This document shows, one piece after another, positions 53,430 through 60,355 of a DNA stretch of 64,000 nucleotides. The DNA comes from Bog-473 sp963726005 (lineage in GTDB: Bacteria; Actinomycetota; Acidimicrobiia; Acidimicrobiales; RAAP-2): contig CAVSAT010000004.1 in NCBI GenBank assembly GCA_963726005.1, forward strand, positions 62,001 to 126,000. Reading direction: 5' to 3'. A program made the translations under genes and the position numbers. The notes beneath the pieces are model-generated. The model was given only the letters and a program-made list of their open reading frames with translations. It had not been told where the DNA came from and did no database searches. The first letter of the stretch is position 1. The number at the start of each line of letters is the position of its first letter.

Positions 53430-54536
53430 ATGCCTCGTTCCCCAGTGCAGACCATGTCTTCCAACTTGGCGAACTTCTGGCGGAGTTACGTCTACATAGG
53501 CGTCCTGACGTACAGCATGGGGGCTCTGGCCGTCGTGGTGTACTCGCTGACGACACCCGGACCCCACCGGCACGCGATGGTCATCCTCGGGCTCACGAGC
53601 CTCGCCGCGTCCATCGGGCCGTTCCGATGGGCAGGGTTGCGCCTGGTGTCGACGCGGTGGTCCAAGGCCTTCTTCACATCGTGGGCCGCGTGCACCTTCG
53701 TCTTCATCGCGGTGGGTGCGGTGCTCGATGGCGGCGTTCGCAGCCCCATCTCCTACTTCCTCGTGCTCCCCATGCTCTTCGCCGGCCTGGCGTACTCGGC
53801 GGGGACGGTCTCGCTGCTCGCCACGTTCGGGATGCTGACGACGCTGGTCGTCGGCCTCCTGACGCCTCATCGCAGCTGGTCCACGACGGCGTTCCTCGTC
53901 GTGGCCATGGTCATCGCCGGGGTGATCACGGCGGCGGCCGCGCTGACCCGCGATCGCCTGATGGGCCAGCTCATGGAGGCGGCGAGTGTGGACGCCCTGA
54001 CGGGATGCCTCAGTCGCGGTGCCTTCGAGGAGCGACTCGAACACGAGGCGAAGCGGGCTGGACGCCAGCATTCGAGCTTCAGCCTCATTGTGGCTGACGT
54101 CGACAATCTCAAGACCCTCAACGACTCGAGTGGACATCATTCTGGGGATCGCGCGCTCCGGCTGCTGGCCCGCGTCCTGTCCGAGGCGGCCCGGGAGACC
54201 GATGTGGTGGGTCGATTGGGCGGCGACGAATTTGCCCTGTTGCTGCACGACACCGACGAAGAGGCGGCCCTCATCGCGGCGACCCGGCTGCACGACGCAC
54301 TGCAGGCAGCCACCAGCTCGGACTCGGTGACGGCCAGCTTGGGTGTGAGCACGTGGTTGGGCGCCCAGGACGGACCCGACGCCGTGCTCCGCCGGGCCGA
54401 CGAGGCGCTCTATGTGGCGAAGCGGGCCGGCCGCAACCGCGCCGCGCGCTGGGAGCCGCCGACGACGGAGACCCCGTCGGGCCGGCAGTCGCCCGCCCGC
54501 CGCCCGCGCCGACACGCCACGGCGGACCGCAGCTGA
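53430..54536 (+). CDS. membrane-bound diguanylate cyclase
   Basis: Five or six membrane helices in residues 15-175 are followed by a GGDEF domain. The active site GRLGGDEFALLL is intact, as is DVDNLKTLNDSSGHHSGD (metal and GTP contacts). The inhibitory I-site is present: RETD lies five residues before GGDEF, so feedback by c-di-GMP is expected. There is no EAL domain. The 368-residue form starts at ATG 53430, about 14 bases after AGAAGGGGAG; GTG 53397 and ATG 53454 are alternatives. The C-terminal 30 residues are basic. Confidence 0.85.
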   Translation: MPRSPVQTMSSNLANFWRSYVYIGVLTYSMGALAVVVYSLTTPGPHRHAMVILGLTSLAASIGPFRWAGLRLVSTRWSKAFFTSWAACTFVFIAVGAVLDGGVRSPISYFLVLPMLFAGLAYSAGTVSLLATFGMLTTLVVGLLTPHRSWSTTAFLVVAMVIAGVITAAAALTRDRLMGQLMEAASVDALTGCLSRGAFEERLEHEAKRAGRQHSSFSLIVADVDNLKTLNDSSGHHSGDRALRLLARVLSEAARETDVVGRLGGDEFALLLHDTDEEAALIAATRLHDALQAATSSDSVTASLGVSTWLGAQDGPDAVLRRADEALYVAKRAGRNRAARWEPPTTETPSGRQSPARRPRRHATADRS

Positions 54537-54556
54537 CGCTCCCGTGCGCGTCTCGG

Positions 54557-54919
54557 TCAGACGAACGTCTGGCCCTGCGGCGACACCAGCACGATCCGGA
54601 GGCGACCGCCAGGCTCCTCCCAGGTGCGGAGCTCAATGAACGCACCCTCGTGCCATTCGAAGAGGCCCGGCGCGTCACGGGCGTAGGCGCTGCGGAGCGC
54701 CGCCAGGATGGCGGCGTCGACGGCGCGGGGTAGGGCGTCGAGCACGGCCCGGGCCTCGGCGGCCTCTGCCGGCGTGAAGCCGTTGAGGATGGCCGTCCTG
54801 TCGACGGCGTCCCGCACCGACGCGGCCGCCGAGACGGCCTGCTGCCCGTTGCGGTAGGCGGTCCGGTCGTCGCCGGCAAGCAGCTCGTTGATCCGCGTCG
54901 TCATGATCAAGCCGACCAC
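54557..54919 (-). CDS. hypothetical protein
   Basis: Not recognised. The 120-residue product is mostly helical and soluble, with LNGFTPAEAAEARAVLDALP in the middle and a C-terminal strand pair GRLRIVLVSPQGQTFV that looks like a small beta sheet. GTG 54919 is chosen because TAGGGT lies 6 bases before it on the minus strand; ATG 54904 is the alternative. It is divergent from the following cyclase gene and their -10 boxes overlap, so the two may be regulated together. Confidence 0.5.
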   Translation of the reverse strand: MVGLIMTTRINELLAGDDRTAYRNGQQAVSAAASVRDAVDRTAILNGFTPAEAAEARAVLDALPRAVDAAILAALRSAYARDAPGLFEWHEGAFIELRTWEEPGGRLRIVLVSPQGQTFV

Positions 54920-54925
54920 GATCTG

Positions 54926-54931
54926 ACCCTA
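54926..54931 (-). promoter_or_regulatory. -10 box of the hypothetical gene, leaderless type
   Basis: On the minus strand TAGGGT is followed by 6 bases and GTG 54919. It overlaps the -10 box of the divergent cyclase gene by two bases. Confidence 0.4.
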
Positions 54932-54935
54932 CCCA
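54930..54935 (+). promoter_or_regulatory. -10-like box of the hydrolase-cyclase gene
   Basis: TACCCA lies 8 bases before GTG 54944. It shares two bases with the minus-strand box, so the two promoters cannot be occupied at once. Confidence 0.35.
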
Positions 54936-54943
54936 ATGGGCAT

Positions 54944-56380
54944 GTGACGTGCTCGCGAGGCAAGGCTCCGAGGCGGCGGCCATTTCCGGTCGCGCAATCG
55001 CAGGTGCCACACTGCAGGGATGGGCCGGAACGCCTGGGTCGAAGCCAGCTGACGCAATGCTCGGCCCGCCGCGCATCCGAATTCGCCGTCCGGAACGAGA
55101 CTCACCTCGCGTACCAGGTCGGGGGGCACGGGCCGCCCGACATCGTGTTCGTGGGCGGCTCCATGGCCACCACGCTCGGCTGGGAGGACCCGGCCACGGC
55201 GAAGGGCTTCCGGCGGCTGGCCAGCTTCTCTCGGCTGGTCACCTACGACCAGTGGGGAACCGGGCGCTCGGACCGCTTCAATCCTTCCGACGCGCCGAAC
55301 CTCACCGACCTGGTCCGTGACCTCGCCGCCGTCATCGAGGCGGCCGGGGTCACCGACCCCGTCCTCTTCGGGACGCACAACGGCGGCGCGGTCGCCGCCC
55401 TCTACGCCGCCGCGCATCCGGTGCGCCAACTGATCCTGTGCAACACGTGGGCCCGCCTGCAGGTGGCTGATGACTTCCCGATCGGGTTCAGCGATCGCGT
55501 CCTTGACCGTCTCGAAGAGCGCTACCGGACCGAGTGGGGCCAGGGAAGCATCTACAACCAGTTCGCCCCGCGGTACGACGATGCGCCCCCCGGGCAGGTC
55601 GAGCTGGCGTCGACGAGCCAGAACCAGCTCGTGACCATCTTCCGCATCAACAGGACGTACGACATCCGCTCCGTGCTGCCGACCATCTCGGTCCCCACGC
55701 TCGTCATCCACCTGGAGGGAAACGCGAACATCCCGCCGGACCACGGGCGCTTCATCGCGCAGGCCATCCCGGGCGCACGGCTGGTGCTCCTCCCCGGATC
55801 CGACCAGGTCTTCCTGCGCAATTACGCCACGCCCGTGATCGACGAGGTGGAGCGCTTCGTCACGGGCGACCTCTCGCCGTTCACCGATCGTTTCCGGGCG
55901 ACCATCCTGTTCACCGACATCGTCGACTCCACGCCCAGAGCCGCCGCCCTGGGCGACGTGGCCTGGAGCGCACTCATCGATGAGCACAACGCTCTGGTGA
56001 AGCGTCAGGTCGTGGCGCACGGCGGTCTGGTCCTGAAGAGCACCGGGGACGGCTTCCTGGTGGCGTTCGATGCATCCGACGCCCACGCTGCCGTGCGCTG
56101 CGCCCGCGCGTCCATGGTGGCCGTCGCGGGCCTCGCGCTCGAGCTTCGGGCGGGTGTCCACGTCGGGGAGGTGTCCCCCATGGGAAAAAACGACGTGTCG
56201 GGCCTGGCCGTGCACTTTGCGCAGCGGCTCTGCGCGCGCGCTGCGGGCGACCAGGTGCTGGTGTCGGCGGCCGTGCGGGAGGGCTGCGTCGGGTCGGACC
56301 TGGAGTTCGCCGAGCGGGGCGAGGCGGAGTTCAAGGGGATCCCGGGCTCGTGGGAGATCTTCGAGGCCCGCCAGGGGTAG
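54944..56380 (+). CDS. class III nucleotide cyclase with N-terminal alpha/beta-hydrolase-like domain lacking the nucleophile
   Basis: Residues 50-300 form an alpha/beta-hydrolase fold (THLAYQVGGHGPPDIVFVGG, YDQWGTGRSDRF), a domain often fused to actinobacterial cyclases. The nucleophile elbow reads FGTHNGG where a Ser is expected in the middle of GxSxG, so hydrolysis is unlikely and a ligand-sensing role fits better. The C-terminal cyclase has TILFTDIVDST and LKSTGDGFLVAF with both metal Asp residues, and VHFAQRLC with the Arg. The 478-residue form uses GTG 54944; GTG 55004 is an alternative, and the first 50 residues are not conserved-looking. Confidence 0.75.
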   Translation: MTCSRGKAPRRRPFPVAQSQVPHCRDGPERLGRSQLTQCSARRASEFAVRNETHLAYQVGGHGPPDIVFVGGSMATTLGWEDPATAKGFRRLASFSRLVTYDQWGTGRSDRFNPSDAPNLTDLVRDLAAVIEAAGVTDPVLFGTHNGGAVAALYAAAHPVRQLILCNTWARLQVADDFPIGFSDRVLDRLEERYRTEWGQGSIYNQFAPRYDDAPPGQVELASTSQNQLVTIFRINRTYDIRSVLPTISVPTLVIHLEGNANIPPDHGRFIAQAIPGARLVLLPGSDQVFLRNYATPVIDEVERFVTGDLSPFTDRFRATILFTDIVDSTPRAAALGDVAWSALIDEHNALVKRQVVAHGGLVLKSTGDGFLVAFDASDAHAAVRCARASMVAVAGLALELRAGVHVGEVSPMGKNDVSGLAVHFAQRLCARAAGDQVLVSAAVREGCVGSDLEFAERGEAEFKGIPGSWEIFEARQG

Positions 56381-56387
56381 CCGTGGC

Positions 56388-56417
56388 TTGACATGTGACT
56401 AAAAGGTCACATATAGT
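56388..56417 (+). promoter_or_regulatory. sigma-70-type promoter of the ArsR-SRPBCC operon
   Basis: TTGACA (56388-56393) and TATAGT (56412-56417) with an 18-base spacer: the closest match to consensus in the window. The GTG start follows the -10 box after 6 bases, so the mRNA is probably leaderless. Confidence 0.8.
56393..56412 (+). promoter_or_regulatory. perfect inverted repeat, probable ArsR operator
   Basis: ATGTGAC and GTCACAT flank a 6-base TAAAAG centre. The repeat fills the spacer between the -35 and -10 boxes, so a bound repressor would block RNA polymerase. The gene immediately downstream encodes an ArsR-type protein, pointing to self-regulation. Confidence 0.7.
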
Positions 56418-56423
56418 GCACGA

Positions 56424-57176
56424 GTGGATGAGGTGTTCAAGGCGCTGGCCGACCCCACTCGGAGGGGCCTGCTGGACGAGTTGTTCCGGGAGGACGGGCA
56501 GACGCTGGGCACGTTGGAAGAGCGGTTCTCCATGACCCGCTTCGGCGTCATGAAGCACCTGAAGCAACTGGAAGAAGCCGGGTTGGTCGTCACGAGGCGG
56601 CGGGGCCGCGAAAAGCTCCACTTCCTCAACCCGGTGCCGATCCGGCTCATCCACGACCGCTGGGTCAGCAAGTACTCCGAGCCCTGGGTGGCAGGGCTGA
56701 GCGAGATCAAGGACAGATTGGAGACGCAGATGGAAAAGGTGTACGAGATCTTCATCAAGACGACGCCCGAGCAGCTGTGGGACGCCATCGTCAACCCCGA
56801 GATCCGGGCCAAGTACAACTTCGGTGCCGCGGTCAACTCGGAGTGGAAGGTGGGCTCGCCCCTCAGCGTGGACGTCGAGAAGCACGGGGTGCATCTGGGC
56901 GAGGGCGAGGTGCTCGAGGTCGAGCCGCCGCGGCGCCTCGTGCACACCATGGCCTGCCTGTGGGACGACGACGTGCGGGCCGAGGGGACGACGCGCGTGA
57001 CCTGGGAGATAGAGCAGGTGGGCGACTCGTGCCACCTGACCCTCACCCACGACCAGATGCGCGAGGGCGCCAACTCGCAGATCTTCGGCGGCTGGCCGAT
57101 GATCCTCTCGGGGCTCAAGACGTGGCTCGAGTCGGGCGAGCTGCTCACGACGCCCGGCTCGGTCATGTACGCCTGA
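56424..57176 (+). CDS. ArsR-family regulator fused to an SRPBCC (AHSA1-like) domain
   Basis: Residues 1-90 are an ArsR winged helix (FKALADPTRRGLLDELF, RFGVMKHLKQLEEAGLV as recognition helix, RRRGREKLHFLNPVPIRLI as wing). Residues 105-245 are an SRPBCC/AHSA1 fold (VYEIFIKTTPEQLWDAIVNP, GEVLEVEPPRRLVHTM, WEIEQVGDSCHLTLTHDQM, GWPMILSGLKTWLESG), a hydrophobic-ligand pocket. No Cys metal site of the ArsR type is seen, so the SRPBCC pocket is the likely sensor. It heads an operon with a DHFR-like, a VOC and a DUF1905 gene. GTG 56424 is fixed by the promoter. Confidence 0.85.
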   Translation: MDEVFKALADPTRRGLLDELFREDGQTLGTLEERFSMTRFGVMKHLKQLEEAGLVVTRRRGREKLHFLNPVPIRLIHDRWVSKYSEPWVAGLSEIKDRLETQMEKVYEIFIKTTPEQLWDAIVNPEIRAKYNFGAAVNSEWKVGSPLSVDVEKHGVHLGEGEVLEVEPPRRLVHTMACLWDDDVRAEGTTRVTWEIEQVGDSCHLTLTHDQMREGANSQIFGGWPMILSGLKTWLESGELLTTPGSVMYA

Positions 57177-57192
57177 GCGCGAGGACGACACG

Positions 57193-57780
57193 ATGCGCAA
57201 GCTGATCGTGATCGAGTTCGTGACCCTGGACGGCGTCATGCAGGGACTCGGCTCACCCGACGAGGACCGCGACGGAGGTTTCGAACACGGCGGCTGGGCC
57301 GCCCCGTACGGGGACGAGATCCAACAGGCAGCGGCGCTCGAGGGGATGCAGACCACGAGTGCGTACCTGTTCGGACGACGCACCTACGACAAGATGCTGG
57401 ACTTCTGGCCCCAGCAGCCCGACAGCAACCCGATGGCGGCCCACCTCAACGCCACCCCGAAGTACGTGGCCACCCGCACCTTGGCGTCCGAGCAGCTGAC
57501 GTGGACGAACTCCCACGTCCTCGACGGGGACCTCGCACCCGCGGTGGGCCGGGTGAAAGCCGACGGTGCGGGCACCATCGGGGTGCTGGGTAGCGGAGCC
57601 CTGGTCCAGCAGCTGGTCGCATGCGACCTCGTCGATGGCTACCACCTGTTCCTGCACCCGCTGCTGCTCGGCACCGGCAAGCGACTGTTCCGCGAGATGG
57701 ACCATCCCCGCCGCCTTCGTCTGAGCGGCGTGGAGCCGACGAGCACGGGCGTCGTCATGCTCAGTTACGACAGCGTCTGA
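57193..57780 (+). CDS. dihydrofolate reductase family protein (RibD C-terminal-like)
   Basis: A 195-residue protein with the DHFR/RibD C-terminal fold: KLIVIEFVTLDGVMQGLG at the start, YLFGRRTYDKMLDFWP, KYVATRTL, and GTIGVLGSGALVQQL as the nucleotide-binding turn. Such proteins are common next to AHSA1-like genes in actinobacteria; the substrate is unknown and it need not act on folate. ATG 57193 is 16 bases after the regulator stop, so they are cotranscribed. Confidence 0.8.
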   Translation: MRKLIVIEFVTLDGVMQGLGSPDEDRDGGFEHGGWAAPYGDEIQQAAALEGMQTTSAYLFGRRTYDKMLDFWPQQPDSNPMAAHLNATPKYVATRTLASEQLTWTNSHVLDGDLAPAVGRVKADGAGTIGVLGSGALVQQLVACDLVDGYHLFLHPLLLGTGKRLFREMDHPRRLRLSGVEPTSTGVVMLSYDSV

Positions 57781-57851
57781 CGCAGAGGACGCAACCCACA
57801 ACACACAACGAATCGCGACGAATCGCAACGAAACGACGAAAGGAACATGCG
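57781..57851 (+). promoter_or_regulatory. A/C-rich, T-poor leader before the VOC gene
   Basis: The 71-base gap is far lower in G+C than its surroundings and has almost no T, so it should be unstructured as RNA. It ends in GAAAGGA, a ribosome binding site 7 bases before ATG 57852. It contains the direct repeat listed separately. Confidence 0.4.
57808..57835 (+). repeat. short direct repeat in the leader before the VOC gene
   Basis: ACGAATCGC occurs twice at a 10-base period (57808-57816, 57818-57826), followed by the partial copy ACGAAACG. Confidence 0.6.
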
Positions 57852-58247
57852 ATGAGTGTCACGGCCAACAGGACGAAGATCAGTGACGTCGGCGGGGTCG
57901 CCATACCCGTCTCCGACCAGGAGCGGGCCGTCCGCTTCTATGTGGACCGGCTCGGGTTCGAGGTCCGCCTCGACGTGCCCATGGGCGACGGCGGACGCTG
58001 GGTGCAGGTGGCGCCCCACGGGGGCCGCGTGGCCGTCGCGCTGGTCGCCGCCGGCGACGGTGACCCGGTCGGGGTCGACACGGGGATCACCTTCGCCACG
58101 TCGGATGCCGAGGCCGACCACTCGGCACTGGTCGGATGCGGCGTCGACGCCGACGAGCTGCTGCACTGGCCGGGCGTGCCCACCATGTTCATCATGCGCG
58201 ACCCCGACGGGAACCAGCTCAAGATCATGGAGGACGCCCCGCGATGA
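57852..58247 (+). CDS. VOC (glyoxalase/bleomycin resistance-like) superfamily protein
   Basis: A 131-residue VOC-fold protein of two beta-alpha-beta-beta-beta modules. VAIPVSDQERAVRFYVDRLGFEVRLD is the first module, and TMFIMRDPDGNQLKIME the second, with the Glu of the metal site; the first metal residue position is not clear, so enzymatic activity is uncertain. Members act as dioxygenases, lyases or drug-binding proteins. ATG 57852 has GAAAGGA upstream. Overlaps the DUF1905 gene as ATGA. Confidence 0.8.
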   Translation: MSVTANRTKISDVGGVAIPVSDQERAVRFYVDRLGFEVRLDVPMGDGGRWVQVAPHGGRVAVALVAAGDGDPVGVDTGITFATSDAEADHSALVGCGVDADELLHWPGVPTMFIMRDPDGNQLKIMEDAPR

Positions 58248-58519
58248 AGTTGGCCAAGCGGTTCACCGCGACGATCAAGAAGGAACCCGGAAAGGGCGGC
58301 TGGGCCTACGTGGTGCTGCCCGACGCGGCGGACTTCTTCGGCACCCGTGGACTCATCAAGGTCAGCGGTGCCGTCGACGGCCGACCGTTCCGCAGTTCCT
58401 TCATGGCGATGGGTGACGGGACGCACAAGCTCCCCATCAAGGCGGAGCTCCGGAAGCAGATTGCGAAGGACGTCGGGGACGAAGTCACGGTCGTCCTGCG
58501 AGAGCGCATCGAGTCCTGA
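58244..58519 (+). CDS. DUF1905 family protein
   Basis: A 91-residue beta-rich protein. KRFTATIKKEPGKGGWAYVVLP, GTRGLIKVSGAVDGRPFRSS and KAELRKQIAKDVGDEVTVVL match DUF1905. The function is unknown. Last gene of the ArsR-SRPBCC operon; its start overlaps the VOC stop by 4 bases. It converges on the MFS gene 33 bases away. Confidence 0.8.
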   Translation: MKLAKRFTATIKKEPGKGGWAYVVLPDAADFFGTRGLIKVSGAVDGRPFRSSFMAMGDGTHKLPIKAELRKQIAKDVGDEVTVVLRERIES

Positions 58520-58529
58520 AGCCCGCGAA

Positions 58530-58546
58530 CCGCCGGCTCGTGGCGG
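58530..58546. terminator. possible hairpin between convergent genes
   Basis: CCGCC and GGCGG pair around a 7-base loop in the 33-base gap between the DUF1905 and MFS genes; CCCGC and GCGGG just outside could extend it. Weak evidence. Confidence 0.3.
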
Positions 58547-58552
58547 GTCTCG

Positions 58553-59815
58553 TCAAGAGTCGGTGGCCCCGGCTGGTTCCCGACCCGGCAACCGCCGCTC
58601 GTCGACCACGCGCTCGCTCCGGAAGCGCAGGGCGTCGGAGGCCGACATGGCCAGGGTGAGGACGCCGAAGCCGGCGCCGAGCAGGCAGACCCCGGCCCAG
58701 CCGTGGCTGGCGTAGAGCGCGCCGGCAGCGAGCGAGCCCGCGGCGCCGCCGAGGAAGTAGCAGACCATGTAGGCGCTGTTGATCCGGCTCCGGGCGTCGG
58801 GGCGCAATGCGTAGATGACCGCCTGGTTGGTGATCTGCATGCCCTGCGTGCCCATGTCGAGCACGACGATGCCGACGATCAGGGCGGCCAGCGAGGTGCG
58901 CCCGGCCCACAGCAGGGCGAAGGAGCCCGCCAGGAGGACGCCGGCGCCGATGGTCGTCGCCGTCACCCGCGCCGAATCCGCGAGCTTGCCCGCCAGGTTG
59001 GCGGCGACGATACCGCCCGCACCGACGAGGCCGAAGAGCCCGATCACCGCGTTGGAGTAGCGGTAGGGGCTTCCCGACAACAGGAAGGCGATGGTGGTCC
59101 ACAACACGCTGAAGGCAGCGAAGGCACAGGCTCCGTGCCACGCTCTTCGCCGCAGCACGGGCTCCTCGGCGAGGAGGCGGAGCGACGAGCCGACCAGCTC
59201 CGCGTAGCTCCGATGCGGGCGCGGCCGCTCGGCCGGCAGCACCCGCCAGAGGACGACGGCGAAACCCAGCATGAGCGCGGCCGAGAGCCAGTAGATGGCC
59301 CGCCATCCGGCCGCCTGGGCAACCAGCCCCGACACCGTGCGGGCGAGCAGGATGCCCAGCAGCAGGCCCGTCATGATGCGGGCCACGACCCGCCCACGGC
59401 GCTCCTCGGGCGCCAGGTCTGCCGCGAAGGGGATCATGATCTGCCCGGCCACGGAGGCACCGCCCACGGCGACCGAGGCCACGGCGAAGAGCCACAGGTC
59501 GGGCGCGAGCGCGCAGGCGACGAGGGCAACGGCGGCGATACAGAACATCCGGGTCACGAGGGCCCGGCGCGGATGGAGGTCCCCAAGGGGGACGATCAGC
59601 AACAGGCCGGCCGCGTAGCCGACCTGGGTGGCGGTGATGATCGAGGACGTGGCGCCCGGCCCGCTGTGAAACGAGCGCGCCACCTGATGCAGGACGGGCT
59701 GTGCGTAATAGAGGTTGGCGACCACCGCGCCCGTGGCCACCGCGATGAGGACGACCAGGCCCCGGGACAGCCCGGCCGGCTCGCCGGATTCGGAGTGCGT
59801 GCTCGCCCCTGTCAC
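58553..59815 (-). CDS. MFS transporter
   Basis: A 420-residue major-facilitator protein with about 12 helices. The N-terminal ANLYYAQPVLHQVARSF is typical of a drug/metabolite efflux group, PLGDLHPRRALVTRMF is the loop 2-3 motif A (GDLHPRR), and DLAPEERRGRVVARIM lies between helices. Central loop residues 195-215 are basic. The substrate is unknown. GTG 59815 follows a TACCCT box by 6 bases. It lies downstream of, and separate from, the cta genes. Confidence 0.85.
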   Translation of the reverse strand: MTGASTHSESGEPAGLSRGLVVLIAVATGAVVANLYYAQPVLHQVARSFHSGPGATSSIITATQVGYAAGLLLIVPLGDLHPRRALVTRMFCIAAVALVACALAPDLWLFAVASVAVGGASVAGQIMIPFAADLAPEERRGRVVARIMTGLLLGILLARTVSGLVAQAAGWRAIYWLSAALMLGFAVVLWRVLPAERPRPHRSYAELVGSSLRLLAEEPVLRRRAWHGACAFAAFSVLWTTIAFLLSGSPYRYSNAVIGLFGLVGAGGIVAANLAGKLADSARVTATTIGAGVLLAGSFALLWAGRTSLAALIVGIVVLDMGTQGMQITNQAVIYALRPDARSRINSAYMVCYFLGGAAGSLAAGALYASHGWAGVCLLGAGFGVLTLAMSASDALRFRSERVVDERRLPGREPAGATDS

Positions 59816-59821
59816 CGGGTC

Positions 59822-59827
59822 AGGGTA
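59822..59827 (-). promoter_or_regulatory. -10 box of the MFS gene, leaderless type
   Basis: TACCCT on the minus strand with a 6-base spacer to GTG 59815, inside the 105-base gap after ctaF. Confidence 0.4.
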
Positions 59828-59884
59828 CCGGCCACCGCTCAGACGCGGGTCGGCCTCATGGTCAGAAGAATTCGTGGTGGGGCG

Positions 59885-59897
59885 CGGCCCGGGGCCG
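59885..59897. terminator. weak hairpin after ctaF
   Basis: CGGCC and GGCCG pair around a 3-base loop, 23 bases after the ctaF stop on the minus strand. No T-run; could end the cta operon. Confidence 0.25.
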
Positions 59898-59920
59898 TCG
59901 GTCCCGAAGCCGGGGCAGGC

Positions 59921-60355
59921 TCAGACGTTGCCGCCGCGCCGGCTCTCGGCTGTGACGCCGGTCAGCGCGGTCAGGATCAGGGGCACGCCGATGAACGCGA
60001 GCCAGACGCCGAACACCAGCGCCAGCACCGTCACGAAGGCGCCCATGCCGAGCACGAAGGGCCAGATCGACGAGCCGGGGAACGTGTCGATGACTCCGGC
60101 ACCGTCGGCCATCTCGGCGTCCTCGCGATCCGACGGGCGGTCACCGACGGCGGGGATCTTGCCCCAGAAGAAGTATTTGCGGCCGTGGAAGCGCTGGTGC
60201 CAGAAGAAGTAGTACAGCCCGGGCAGGAAGCCGAGCAGCGTGACGCCGAGCAGCATCATGCCGCCGCCGTCCTCGTAGCTCCAGAACCAGTAGACGAGGC
60301 CGACGATGCCGAAGAACACCCCGAGGAAGAGCAGGAAGAGCGCTTCGATCCTCAT
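59921..60355 (-). CDS. ctaF: cytochrome c oxidase subunit IV (actinobacterial type)
   Basis: A 144-residue four-helix subunit specific to actinobacterial aa3 oxidases. MRIEALFLLFLGVFFGIVGL is helix 1, MMLLGVTLLGFLPGLYYFF helix 2; FHGRKYFFWGKIPAVGDRPS is a connecting loop, with PGSSIWPFVLGMGAFVTVLA and FGVWLAFIGVPLILTAL as the last two helices. The ATG overlaps the ctaD stop as ATGA, so it is translated with the oxidase. Confidence 0.92.
   Translation of the reverse strand: MRIEALFLLFLGVFFGIVGLVYWFWSYEDGGGMMLLGVTLLGFLPGLYYFFWHQRFHGRKYFFWGKIPAVGDRPSDREDAEMADGAGVIDTFPGSSIWPFVLGMGAFVTVLALVFGVWLAFIGVPLILTALTGVTAESRRGGNV

Noticed and set aside
56393..56412. Reading the ArsR-promoter palindrome as a Rex or CRP site
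   Set aside because: It contains TGTGA and TCACA, but they are 8 bases apart; both CRP (TGTGA-N6-TCACA) and Rex (TTGTGAA-N4-TTCACAA) need 6 between these pentamers. The neighbouring ArsR gene is a better owner.
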